Below are positions 23,224 to 30,995 of a stretch of DNA of 30,995 bases, piece after piece. The notes beneath the pieces were generated by a model. The model worked only from the letters and a program-made list of their open reading frames with translations. It did no database searches and was not told where the DNA came from. Where the stretch lies: contig CAZDJZ010000026.1 in the NCBI GenBank assembly GCA_964505785.1, positions 1 to 30,995 on the forward strand, in the 5' to 3' direction. How positions within the stretch are numbered: position 1 is the stretch's first letter; each line of letters begins with the position of its first letter. Both the position numbers and the translations under genes were made by a program. The DNA is from CAYRTV01 sp964505785 (lineage in GTDB: Bacteria; Acidobacteriota; Aminicenantia; Aminicenantales; Aminicenantaceae).

Positions 23224-26089
23224 ATTTGTTAGACATTCCGCCGGCACGGCGGGATGCAATATCCTTAATTTTCCAGGACTTATCTTCTTTAATAAGCGAC
23301 CAAATCATTGTCCCCTCAAAAAGAACGGATTTTATTCTTTTGCTGCGGGTTACCCCGGTGATAATATGAGAAAATTCCGCTCGTACTTCCTTCTTTCCGG
23401 TTAGATTAATGCCTACTTCAGAAATAAAACATTCCAGGTCGGAATAGGAGCGGGTGATTAATTCAGCTTCAGTTTTTATACGGGATAATGATTCCGGAAG
23501 GCAATGATTCCCATAAAATTGGGGCAAAGTGCCGTTTTGAAGGGCGGACTCGTATCTATTCAATAACTCTTCAATATGAGGCAATGCTAATTGTTCCTGC
23601 GACCGTTGCAGATACTCCCGCGCCTGTTCGTGTTCCGGGTTCTCCTCATTAACCGACTCCATCCAGGCTATGCAGGCATTGTAATCGCCTTGATTAAAGG
23701 CCTGAATCCCTTGAGACAGATAATCAGAAATGGAAGGCTTTTCAATTCCCTCAAGGGACAACGGTTGCTGGGTTTCCGCTGCAAGTGAGCGAATTTTATT
23801 TTCAAATTCAGCCCGCTGCGGATGTTCCGTAAAGTTATTGATAAATCTTTGGTAATAATAGCCGGCTATTTCCTCTTTTCCGGCTCCTTCGAAAAGACTT
23901 CCCAAGCGCAGATAGGCGCACGGATCTTCTTTATCCAGGGCTATAGCCCGTTCATACTCTTCAACGGCTTCATCTATTTTCCCCTGTTCCCGGAAGACAT
24001 CCCCGATATTAATCCGGGCAGGATAAGACGTATCCTCTTCTTCGGCGGCTTGTCTAAAGCGGGCAAGCGCCAGTTTATAGTCCCCTTCTCCAAGGGCTGT
24101 GCGGCCGGCGGCCAGGTAATCAATATCTGAAGGAACAGCCCTCGCATCCACAGGCGGCTGTTCTCCGCCATCTCTGGGTTTAAGAAACAGAAGCCAGGCG
24201 GTGGCAGCCGCTATAAGAATTCCTCCCGCAGCTGCCGGCAGCCGGAAATTCCGCGACGTCAGCAAAGTCCGGATTTTTTCCATGGATGATTTTTTCTCTG
24301 GAATGATTTTATCCGTCTGGGGAAGCATGGTATGGATGGCTTCCAGATCGGCTTTAAGCTCGGAGGCCTCCTGGTAGCGTTTATCCGGTCTTTTCTCCAA
24401 ACACTTCATTATGGTCCGGCTTAATTCCGGAAAAACCTGATCATTGAGAATTTCGGGGTGCCGGGGCTGTTCATGTTTGTGTTTCCAGGCCGTCGATAGG
24501 GCTGTTTCACCCTGGAAAGGAACCTGTCCGGTGACCATCTCATAGAGAATTATGCCCAGGGCATAGATATCGGAACGGCGATCTACACTTTTGCCCGAGA
24601 CCTGTTCCGGCGCCATGTATTCCGGCGTTCCAACAAGAGTGCCGGCTGTCGTGAAACCTTTGACATTCAGAATCCGCGCAATGCCGAAATCCATAATGCG
24701 CACGCTGCCTTCCCTGTCGATCATGATGTTTTTGGGCTTAAGGTCGCGGTGTATGACCCCCAGCCGGTGGGCTTCCATCAGCCCGTCGATGATCTGTCCG
24801 GCGATAAAAACAGCCTTGGCCGGACTGAGAAGGCCCACCCGGCGCAGAGTGCAGGTTAAATCTTCCCCCGGCACATACTCCATAGTGATGAAAAGACAGC
24901 CGTCCGATTCCCCGAAATGATACATCCGGCAGACATTTTTATGGGAAATTTTCCGGGCCAGCTTAAGTTCATTACGGAAACGTTCGATACTCAGTTTATT
25001 GGAAGAAATATCCGGTTTTAAGAATTTGAGCGCGACATCTTCCTTGATTTTCGTGTCTTCCACCCGGAAGACCTTACCCATTCCCCCTTGTCCCAATTCT
25101 TCAATCACCAGGTAGCGGCCGGCAAATTTAGCGCCGCGGCCAAGGCCGAAATGCGGCGTAGTAAAAAAGGTTTGCGTTTCGCGGAAACTCCGCTTCTCTT
25201 CAGGGCCTGGTTTTTCATCTTCAGATGGTGAAGATGTCTCTGCTTCCGGCGATGGTTTATCCGATGAGGCATTTCCCGCCTCAGCCCCTTGGGATTTCTT
25301 CCCGGCAGAGAAGTTCGGATGAATATCCGGCTGATACGTTTTTTGCGAGGGCTCTTCATGCCGGGATTCATTCTCAGAGGGGCCGTCGACCGGCAAGCCG
25401 CCGCGGACGGATTTACTGCCATCATCAGAAAAACTGCAGACTTTAACCGGAGCGGCGTCAACGGGAGCCAGCGGCTGAGCGGGCGCGGCCTGCGCCGCGG
25501 CCGGCTGTACCGGTTCATCCGCGGGGGAACCAGCTGATTCCGTTAAATCGGCCGGCTTCACCCCCATCAAACCATTCACATGCTCTCTAAGTTTGAAACT
25601 CATATACCCTATAACTCCAAATTGCATAAAAACCGCCAAGGTCGGTACAATTCTGTCAATCACCAGACCGGCTGAAAATAAAATAAGCCCTAAAACCCAT
25701 CCCGGAATCATTTGAGAAATTTTTGATTCATTGATATATTTCGAAAATTCGGACGGCCATTTGAATATCCAAATGAAATTGTATATGGGGAGAAAATGGT
25801 AACCGACGGCCGCCCCAGGAGAAATGGGATAATCTCCGTTAGTCAGGACCTTTAGAATTTTATGCAGCTTATAGACGCAATAGAGGAAAAAAGCCACGAT
25901 TATCAAAGCCAATCCAAGAATCAGCAACAATAAATCTTCCGACAAATCACCGGAATTTGCCGCCATCTCTGCTCCCATCACCACGAAGCCTAAAATAAAA
26001 CCAACCCATACCGGAGGCTGCGCCGGCACTCTGCCGCTTTGCGCATCGCCGGTCCTGGCCCCCAAACTCCCGTTTTCAGGCAAACCCAT
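23222..26089 (-). CDS. Membrane Ser/Thr protein kinase with N-terminal multi-TM domain, C-terminal TPRs and NTF2-like end
   Basis: A 955-aa protein. Residues 25-172 form a three- or four-TM domain like DUF4328 (SPGAAVGYHFLPIYNFIWIF); 180-310 is a Pro/Ser-rich linker. The Hanks-type kinase domain (324-588) has GQGGMG (333-338), K355, HRDLKPKN with D449, DFG at 467 and GTPEYMAPEQ, so all catalytic parts are present. Another membrane segment lies at about 619-636, then TPRs (658-755 and 790-830). The end (about 838-945) looks NTF2-like. The TPR and NTF2-like parts should be outside the cytoplasm. This is the first gene of the six-gene operon; SD GGGAG is 8 nt before the ATG. A Ser/Thr kinase and a two-component pair in one operon suggest cross-regulation. 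Confidence 0.92.
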   Translation of the reverse strand: MGLPENGSLGARTGDAQSGRVPAQPPVWVGFILGFVVMGAEMAANSGDLSEDLLLLILGLALIIVAFFLYCVYKLHKILKVLTNGDYPISPGAAVGYHFLPIYNFIWIFKWPSEFSKYINESKISQMIPGWVLGLILFSAGLVIDRIVPTLAVFMQFGVIGYMSFKLREHVNGLMGVKPADLTESAGSPADEPVQPAAAQAAPAQPLAPVDAAPVKVCSFSDDGSKSVRGGLPVDGPSENESRHEEPSQKTYQPDIHPNFSAGKKSQGAEAGNASSDKPSPEAETSSPSEDEKPGPEEKRSFRETQTFFTTPHFGLGRGAKFAGRYLVIEELGQGGMGKVFRVEDTKIKEDVALKFLKPDISSNKLSIERFRNELKLARKISHKNVCRMYHFGESDGCLFITMEYVPGEDLTCTLRRVGLLSPAKAVFIAGQIIDGLMEAHRLGVIHRDLKPKNIMIDREGSVRIMDFGIARILNVKGFTTAGTLVGTPEYMAPEQVSGKSVDRRSDIYALGIILYEMVTGQVPFQGETALSTAWKHKHEQPRHPEILNDQVFPELSRTIMKCLEKRPDKRYQEASELKADLEAIHTMLPQTDKIIPEKKSSMEKIRTLLTSRNFRLPAAAGGILIAAATAWLLFLKPRDGGEQPPVDARAVPSDIDYLAAGRTALGEGDYKLALARFRQAAEEEDTSYPARINIGDVFREQGKIDEAVEEYERAIALDKEDPCAYLRLGSLFEGAGKEEIAGYYYQRFINNFTEHPQRAEFENKIRSLAAETQQPLSLEGIEKPSISDYLSQGIQAFNQGDYNACIAWMESVNEENPEHEQAREYLQRSQEQLALPHIEELLNRYESALQNGTLPQFYGNHCLPESLSRIKTEAELITRSYSDLECFISEVGINLTGKKEVRAEFSHIITGVTRSKRIKSVLFEGTMIWSLIKEDKSWKIKDIASRRAGGMSNK

Positions 26090-26197
26090 TTATTACTCTC
26101 CCAAAGCAGTAATCAGATAAAGAATGAAAGATGTCATCACTGTATATTTAATATATGTAAAGGCGGGAAACAGATGTGTTACGGAAAGGTGAAGAGT

Positions 26198-26226
26198 TTG
26201 TGATGATTATGACGCCATTGTATAAT
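26198..26226 (+). promoter_or_regulatory. Promoter of the flippase/glycosyltransferase operon
   Basis: TTGTGA (26198-26203), a 17-bp spacer and a perfect TATAAT (26221-26226) would start transcription about 23 nt before ATG 26256. The SD AAAGGA (26245-26250) fits. No equally clear promoter was found for the divergent kinase operon in the same 166-bp gap. Confidence 0.55.
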
Positions 26227-26255
26227 AGAGCGGATTTTGAGGGTAAAGGATAGAA

Positions 26256-27722
26256 ATGGAATCGATATCCAGTCGGACCATAAAAAGCGGTGCTTGGGTC
26301 TTCGGCATTCGGTTTGTCCACCAAATTTTTTATTTCGGCCGCATCATCATTCTGGCCCGGCTGCTCTCTCCCCGGGATTTCGGATTGATGGGAATCGCTA
26401 TGCTGACCGTCGCCGCATTTGACACATTCTCTCAGAGCGGTTTTTATGAAGCGCTGATTCAAAAAAAAGAAAATGCCGAAGATTATCTCGACTCAGCCTG
26501 GACGCTGATGTTTATAAGAGGCGTATTTCTTTATGCCGCCGTTTTTGCTGCGGCTCCGCTGGCGGCGGACCTGTTTGATTCGCCCCAGGCCGTATCGATT
26601 ATACAAGTCATGGGATTATCGCTATTTCTTCAGGGCTTAACCAATATCAGTGTTATTTACTTCAAGAAAGATCTGAAATTTCATAAGCAATTCATCTATC
26701 AAATCGCCGGAACCTTCGTGGATTTTCTGGTTGCCTTGATTGTAGTCATGATTTACCGCAACGTCTGGGCGCTTGTTTTGGGCTTTGTCGCCGGGCACAC
26801 AGCCCGGGTTATCGCCAGTTATGTGATAGATGCGTACCGTCCGAAATTTGAATTCAATCCCGATAAAATCAAAACACTTTTCCGCTATGGGAAATGGGTT
26901 TTGGGTTCGGTGGCTTTGGCTTTTCTGATCACTCAAGGAGATGATTTTTTTGTGGGGAAATTCTTAGGCGTAACCATGCTGGGTTTTTACCAAATCGCTT
27001 ATAAAATATCCAATACACCCTCAACAGAAATCACCCACATTATCTCGCAGGTCACATTTCCCGCTTACGCCAAACTGCAGGATGATAAAGACAGATTAAA
27101 AACCGCCTATTTAAATGTCATCAGGGTGGTTGCCTTTTTATCTTTTCCTCTCGCAGGCGCAATCTTTATATTCGCATCAGACCTTACCGCCCTTTTGCTG
27201 GGAAAACAGTGGATGCCGATTGTGCCAGTAATCAAAGTTCTCATTTTCGCGGGGCTTTTCCGTTCATTCGCTTTAACCGCCGGGCCGGTGTTTTATGCCA
27301 TCGGAAAACCCAAGCTTGATACAATATGGCAAATCGTCCGGCTGGCTGCTTTGGCCGGGCTGATATATCCCTTGGCAATGAGATGGGGGTTAACCGGGGC
27401 TTCGCTCGCGGTCGTCGCCAGCATTTTTGCCGCCAACATCGGATTCAGCGCATATGCGATAAAAGAAACCGGGAGCACTCTTAAAGAATTTATTAACGCC
27501 GTCTATGTGCCGGTTATAAATACCGCCGCCGCCGTCCTGTTGGTCATCCTCATGAAAAGCCTTATGGGAGAAGGATTCTTATCTTTTGCCGCCGCTCTTA
27601 CGGCAAGTATAGTGTTCTATTTATTATTGACATTGTTGTCCGTCCGGCTGTTCAATTATGAAATCCTAAATCTCATTAAGGAAAATATATATCAATCCAT
27701 GAAATCGGACACGCCAAAATGA
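26256..27722 (+). CDS. Lipopolysaccharide/oligosaccharide flippase (WzxC-like, polysaccharide biosynthesis family)
   Basis: A 488-aa protein with about 12-14 membrane segments. The N-terminal signature (SGAWVFGIRFVHQIFYFGRI, then ILARLLSPRDFGLMGIAMLT) is that of the MOP-superfamily exporter branch that includes WzxC. It is expected to flip lipid-linked oligosaccharide units across the inner membrane for assembly into surface polysaccharide. The length is normal. SD AAAGGA lies 5 nt before the ATG. The stop overlaps the start of the first glycosyltransferase by 4 nt (ATGA), and three glycosyltransferases follow, which fits a polymer assembly locus. The exact sugar unit cannot be inferred. Confidence 0.92.
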   Translation: MESISSRTIKSGAWVFGIRFVHQIFYFGRIIILARLLSPRDFGLMGIAMLTVAAFDTFSQSGFYEALIQKKENAEDYLDSAWTLMFIRGVFLYAAVFAAAPLAADLFDSPQAVSIIQVMGLSLFLQGLTNISVIYFKKDLKFHKQFIYQIAGTFVDFLVALIVVMIYRNVWALVLGFVAGHTARVIASYVIDAYRPKFEFNPDKIKTLFRYGKWVLGSVALAFLITQGDDFFVGKFLGVTMLGFYQIAYKISNTPSTEITHIISQVTFPAYAKLQDDKDRLKTAYLNVIRVVAFLSFPLAGAIFIFASDLTALLLGKQWMPIVPVIKVLIFAGLFRSFALTAGPVFYAIGKPKLDTIWQIVRLAALAGLIYPLAMRWGLTGASLAVVASIFAANIGFSAYAIKETGSTLKEFINAVYVPVINTAAAVLLVILMKSLMGEGFLSFAAALTASIVFYLLLTLLSVRLFNYEILNLIKENIYQSMKSDTPK

Positions 27723-28519
27723 AGAGTAAAGTCAGCGTGATCATCCCCACCCGCAACCGCGCCGAACTGCTGACGCGTGCTCTCAACAGTGCCCTGCAGC
27801 AGACTTATCCCTATTTTGAAATCATAATCATCGATGATGCCTCGGAAGACAATACCGGCGCTATTGTGCAGAGCTTCAAGGACGAAAGGCTCCGCTATAT
27901 TTTTTTAAAAAAAAACTTGGGCGCCGCCGCTGCCCGCAACGCCGGCATTAAACAGGCTGAAGGTGAGTATGTGGCGTTTTTAGACAGTGATGACCAATGG
28001 CATCCTGAAAAACTGGCCCGCCAGGTTGAGGTGATGGATAGATCAAACGGCAGAGTCGGGATTGTTTATTGTTTGACTGAAAGGATTTACGGCGCACGGC
28101 GTTATTTAATTCCCTCTCCGGACATCAAGCGGCGCGGCGACTTATATAGAAATATGATCCTGGGATACTACAATGTTCCAACGCCGGCGGCCCTGGTCAG
28201 AAAAGAATGCTTTGACCGGTGCGGTGTTTTTGATCCGCATTTAGCTGCGCTGGAAGAGTGGGATATGTGGATGAGAATATCCAAATATTTCCTGTTTGAG
28301 TTTATTGACAAGACTCTGGTTTTCTCTTATTTCACCCCACAAAGCCTATCAACCGACCGGCTGCTTTTTGCTGAATCGGCCCGTAAAATTTTAATTAAGC
28401 ACTATGGGGAATACGTTCGGAGGCCGGATGCCATGATGTTATCGGTCATAAAAATTTTCCGCTTCCTGGCGAGCCATTTCCTCAATGCCGCCGGATTTCG
28501 GAGAGATGCAGATGCTTAA
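27719..28519 (+). CDS. Family 2 glycosyltransferase
   Basis: A 266-aa GT-A fold enzyme. It has VSVIIPTRNRAELLTRALNS at the N-terminus, IIIIDDASEDNT near 36-47 for nucleotide-sugar binding, NLGAAAARNAGI, and the metal-binding acidic cluster FLDSDDQWHPEKL (about 90-102). EEWDMWMR, near 180, fits the catalytic-base region. There is no transmembrane anchor. It should add one sugar to a growing glycan at the cytoplasmic face of the inner membrane. It overlaps the flippase gene by 4 nt and the next gene by 8 nt, so translation is coupled. Donor and acceptor are unknown. Confidence 0.93.
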   Translation: MKSKVSVIIPTRNRAELLTRALNSALQQTYPYFEIIIIDDASEDNTGAIVQSFKDERLRYIFLKKNLGAAAARNAGIKQAEGEYVAFLDSDDQWHPEKLARQVEVMDRSNGRVGIVYCLTERIYGARRYLIPSPDIKRRGDLYRNMILGYYNVPTPAALVRKECFDRCGVFDPHLAALEEWDMWMRISKYFLFEFIDKTLVFSYFTPQSLSTDRLLFAESARKILIKHYGEYVRRPDAMMLSVIKIFRFLASHFLNAAGFRRDADA

Positions 28520-29639
28520 AATCGGATTGGATTTTATTAATTTGCGGACGCTTCAAGACGGAATGGGACGGTTCACCTCTCAATTTATCCGGGGTTTGGA
28601 AAAATACGATAATAAAAACGAATACTTTCTATTCTTTTCTCCGGAAATGAGCACCGAAATACAAACTGACTCCCCGAATATTCATATTAATTCCGCAAAA
28701 GTTCCCCTCTCCCGGTTTCTGCCGCGAAATCAAGTTTATTTTTCATTGAAGCGGCATAAGCTCCCCGACCTGGATGTGATTCATTCTCCCGTTTCTCTTC
28801 CGCCGAATTTCATTTATCGATTTGACGGAGCAATCGCCACAATCCATGATCTGGCTTTTAAATTGTTTCCGGAAACCATAAGCAAAAAAGCCCGTGTGTG
28901 GTGGAACACGGCCTGGCCGCGGTGCTTAAAACGGGCGGAGCATCTGGTTGCCATTTCTCAAAACACCAAAAGAGATTTACACCGCATATATAATATTCCT
29001 AATGAAAAAATCAGCGTCATTCATAACTCCGTGGCGAGTGAACACGCTGAGATTTCTGAATCCCGCGTGCGAGCCGTCAAAAAAAAGTATGATCTTCCCG
29101 ATAAATTCATTCTCCACGTCGGCGCTCCGCATAAAAGAAAAAATCATACCCGCTTAATCAAAGCATTTAAGCGAATGACGGAAAATCATCCAATCGAACA
29201 TCATTTGGTCCTGGTCGGACCTAAAGGATGGGATCTTCAGAATATATCAGCTGTTATCGAAGATCTTAATATGCGGGACCGGATTATGATAACAGGGTTT
29301 ATTCCGGATGAGGATTTACCGGCGGTCTATCACGCAGCGGACGTATTTGTCTTTCCGTCGCTTTATGAAGGCTTTGGTTATCCCCCCCTGGAAGCGATGG
29401 CATCCGGCACTCCGGTGGTTGCCTCAAACAGCTCGTCGCTGGCAGAAGTCATCGGAGATGCCGGCCTTCTGGTGGACCCCCTTGATGAAGTCCAGATCAG
29501 CGATGCCGTGATCAAAATTCTCTCATCCCCGCAATTATCCGGCCGCATGAAAAAGAAAGGGCTGGCGCATGTCACACAATATTCCTTGGAAAAAAAGATG
29601 AGCGGTTATTTCCAATTATATGAAAAACTGGCAAAATGA
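28512..29639 (+). CDS. Family 4 glycosyltransferase (group 1)
   Basis: About 375 aa from ATG 28512. In-frame ATGs also occur at 28485 and 28506, but only 28512 has an SD (GGAGAG) at a proper 6-nt spacing and leads straight into the N-terminal Rossmann strand MLKIGLDFIN. The GT-B fold includes DGMGRF near the N-terminus, ATIHDLAFKLFP, VAISQNTKRDL, FILHVGAPHKRKNHTRLIKA as the start of the C-terminal domain, HAADVFVFPSLYEGFG, and the E-x7-E motif in EGFGYPPLE. It retains the donor binding features of GT4. It overlaps the upstream gene by 8 nt. It probably transfers a hexose-type unit to the lipid-linked glycan; specificity cannot be read from sequence. Confidence 0.93.
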   Translation: MLKIGLDFINLRTLQDGMGRFTSQFIRGLEKYDNKNEYFLFFSPEMSTEIQTDSPNIHINSAKVPLSRFLPRNQVYFSLKRHKLPDLDVIHSPVSLPPNFIYRFDGAIATIHDLAFKLFPETISKKARVWWNTAWPRCLKRAEHLVAISQNTKRDLHRIYNIPNEKISVIHNSVASEHAEISESRVRAVKKKYDLPDKFILHVGAPHKRKNHTRLIKAFKRMTENHPIEHHLVLVGPKGWDLQNISAVIEDLNMRDRIMITGFIPDEDLPAVYHAADVFVFPSLYEGFGYPPLEAMASGTPVVASNSSSLAEVIGDAGLLVDPLDEVQISDAVIKILSSPQLSGRMKKKGLAHVTQYSLEKKMSGYFQLYEKLAK

Positions 29640-29643
29640 ACCG

Positions 29644-30552
29644 ATGACATATCTTAATATTTCCCTGGTGGTCGCAACCAAAGACCGGCCGCGGGAACTA
29701 AAAAACATGCTCAAGAGCCTTCAGGACCAGTCAGTCCGGCCGAATGAAGTCATCATCGTGGACGGGGGAGATAGACAAATTGAATATGTCTTAAAGGAAT
29801 TCCCTGATCTCGATTTTAAATACATGCAAGTGCGGCCTCCCTCCGGGACAAAACAGCGAAATTTGGGAATAAAAGCCGCGGGCTCGGCCGATTTAATCGG
29901 CATCATGGATGATGATATTGTTTTAGAAAAGTATGCTTTGGAAAACATGCTTTTATTTTGGAAACATCATCAGAAGGAATTAGGCGGCGGCGCCTTTAAT
30001 CTGGTCAATCATCCCGAATTATTCGCCGAAGCCATCAAAGCCCATCCTCTGCTTGCCCGTATCGGCATATATTCCAAACAGCGCGGGAAGGTGCTTCCAT
30101 CCGGATTTCAAACCCTGATCGGGGAAGTGGATAAAACCGGTTTTTTCGATTGGCTGCCGAGTACGGCTGTTGTTTACAGGCAAGACGTCTTTAAGGACTT
30201 CCTGTTTGACGAATGGTTCAAAGGGTATAGTTATTTGGAAGACCTGGACTTCAGTTACGCGGTCGGAAAAAGATTCAAGCTGGCAGTCGTTCATAATGCC
30301 GAATACCAGCATTTTCCAGGACCGGGCGGACGGGGAAACGGTTTTGGATTCGGTGTAAGGGAAGTATTAAATAGAATCCACTTTGTGCAAAAGCACAAGG
30401 AATTATCCTTAGTCAAATGCCTTTTGACTCTGCAGCTCCGTCAGCTTATCAGTTTGTGGCTTTTTTTCAGAGGGAGAAACACCTATTTCCTTTATCGTGC
30501 GGCAGGGAACAGCTTCGGCTTTATGCGTGCGTTGAAAACTATAATTTCTTGA
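29644..30552 (+). CDS. Family 2 glycosyltransferase
   Basis: About 302 aa from ATG 29644. The frame opens at 29620, inside the previous gene, but neither ATG has a good SD; MTYLNISLVVATKDRP places the first strand normally. Motifs are VIIVDGGDR, SGTKQRNLGIKAA and the metal-binding MDDDIVLE (near 92). The acceptor-side WLPSTAVVYRQDVF and SYLEDLDFSYAVGKR are typical of the GT2 rhamnosyl/galactofuranosyl-like branch. A hydrophobic C-terminal stretch (LISLWLFFRG) may associate with the membrane. It is the last gene of the polysaccharide operon and overlaps the convergent gene by 14 nt. Confidence 0.9.
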   Translation: MTYLNISLVVATKDRPRELKNMLKSLQDQSVRPNEVIIVDGGDRQIEYVLKEFPDLDFKYMQVRPPSGTKQRNLGIKAAGSADLIGIMDDDIVLEKYALENMLLFWKHHQKELGGGAFNLVNHPELFAEAIKAHPLLARIGIYSKQRGKVLPSGFQTLIGEVDKTGFFDWLPSTAVVYRQDVFKDFLFDEWFKGYSYLEDLDFSYAVGKRFKLAVVHNAEYQHFPGPGGRGNGFGFGVREVLNRIHFVQKHKELSLVKCLLTLQLRQLISLWLFFRGRNTYFLYRAAGNSFGFMRALKTIIS

Positions 30553-30970
30553 ACCCCGCAGGGACTTCAAAAATTTCAGCCGGTATGGATGCTCTTTCGA
30601 TACGGACAATCTCTGTCTCAGTTTCCAATTCTCCGTCAAAATAGGATTCTTCCCTCACCGGATAAACATATTCACCGGTTATTTCTTTCCATTCCATTAA
30701 ATCACCCAATTCCTGGGCCGGATTTTCAGGATCGAGAAAAGACTCAAATGCGGCCGCGATGGTGAAATCTGTTTTCATGATTCCCAAGCGTTCAAACGGC
30801 ACAAACCACAGTTCCGCCGTTTTTTCTCCATATTCAAATTCGGCGTATTGGTCAGCGGTCCATCGGCCCGCTTCCACATCTGAAGCCATTTTTTCGTATG
30901 TGGACTCGACTTCCTCTCCAAAATCATCCATATCGCCAAACTGAACCGCCCCGGTTTTTTCGGAGAGCAT
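30539..30970 (-). CDS. Small protein with DUF4412-like C-terminal end
   Basis: A 143-aa acidic protein starting at ATG 30970 with SD GGAG 9 nt upstream; an in-frame TAG just before it closes the frame. The C-terminal half (MEWKEITGEYVYPVREESYF, then VRIERASIPAEIFEVPAGFK) resembles the end of DUF4412 (LolA-like) proteins. Those are usually secreted and longer (from memory about 200-250 aa). No signal peptide is visible, so this is a cytosolic form or the remnant of a gene that lost its 5' part. It overlaps the last glycosyltransferase convergently by 14 nt. The family link is tentative. Confidence 0.6.
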   Translation of the reverse strand: MLSEKTGAVQFGDMDDFGEEVESTYEKMASDVEAGRWTADQYAEFEYGEKTAELWFVPFERLGIMKTDFTIAAAFESFLDPENPAQELGDLMEWKEITGEYVYPVREESYFDGELETETEIVRIERASIPAEIFEVPAGFKKL

Positions 30971-30995
30971 ATTATATGACTCCTACCCCCATGGT

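Noticed and set aside
1..30995. CRISPR array, tRNA, rRNA, integrase or transposase
   Set aside because: Looked for by eye on both strands; no regularly spaced direct repeats, RNA gene signatures or recombinase motifs were found.

Overview
The window looks like a chromosomal piece of a Gram-negative, moderate-GC bacterium, most like the Acidobacteriota / Candidatus Aminicenantes type. That placement rests on general gene style: large secreted BNR-repeat proteins, TPR-CHAT proteins with signal peptides, FG-GAP plus carboxypeptidase-regulatory-like surface proteins, TPR-bearing Ser/Thr kinases and outer-membrane barrels. No rRNA, tRNA, transposase or CRISPR array was seen.

Layout. (1) 1-1750, minus strand: a DUF456 membrane protein overlapping, through TGATG, the start of a large secreted BNR/Asp-box protein that runs off the left edge. 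(2) 2173-6131, plus strand: a trehalose module, a beta-PGM-like HAD fused to trehalose-6-phosphate phosphatase, overlapping by 4 nt a GH65 phosphorylase/hydrolase. Together they look like a two-gene version of the mycobacterial Rv2006 (OtsB1) three-domain protein. (3) 6691-10508, plus strand: two nearly identical 90-aa secreted small proteins, then a TPR-CHAT protein with a signal peptide and a C-terminal membrane anchor. (4) 10815-12471: a frameshifted FG-GAP / Ig-like surface protein. (5) 12627-15986: an AT-rich island with an ECF-like sigma factor and a second secreted TPR-CHAT protein that overlap tail to tail. (6) About 16102-16181: a candidate small RNA with an extended -10, a branched fold with C-rich loops and a T7 end.

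(7) 16180-26089, minus strand: a compact six-gene signalling operon. It encodes a membrane Ser/Thr kinase with TPRs, two SH3b outer-membrane barrel proteins, a TPR/beta-propeller/lectin-like protein, a sensor kinase with a TPR-like extracytoplasmic part, and an OmpR-type regulator. The last three genes overlap by ATGA. (8) 26256-30552, plus strand: a polysaccharide export and assembly operon with a Wzx-type flippase and three glycosyltransferases. (9) 30539-30970, minus strand: a small protein with a DUF4412-like C-terminus, overlapping the last glycosyltransferase tail to tail.

Three intergenic gaps carry members of a MITE-like repeat family with TGTCATCC-type inverted ends. The most interesting candidate system is the secreted CHAT peptidase with twin secreted small proteins, which could be its partners or substrates. 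A paralogous CHAT lies nearby, paired with a sigma factor. This functional link is inferred from location and from intact His/Cys residues and is not shown by the sequence.
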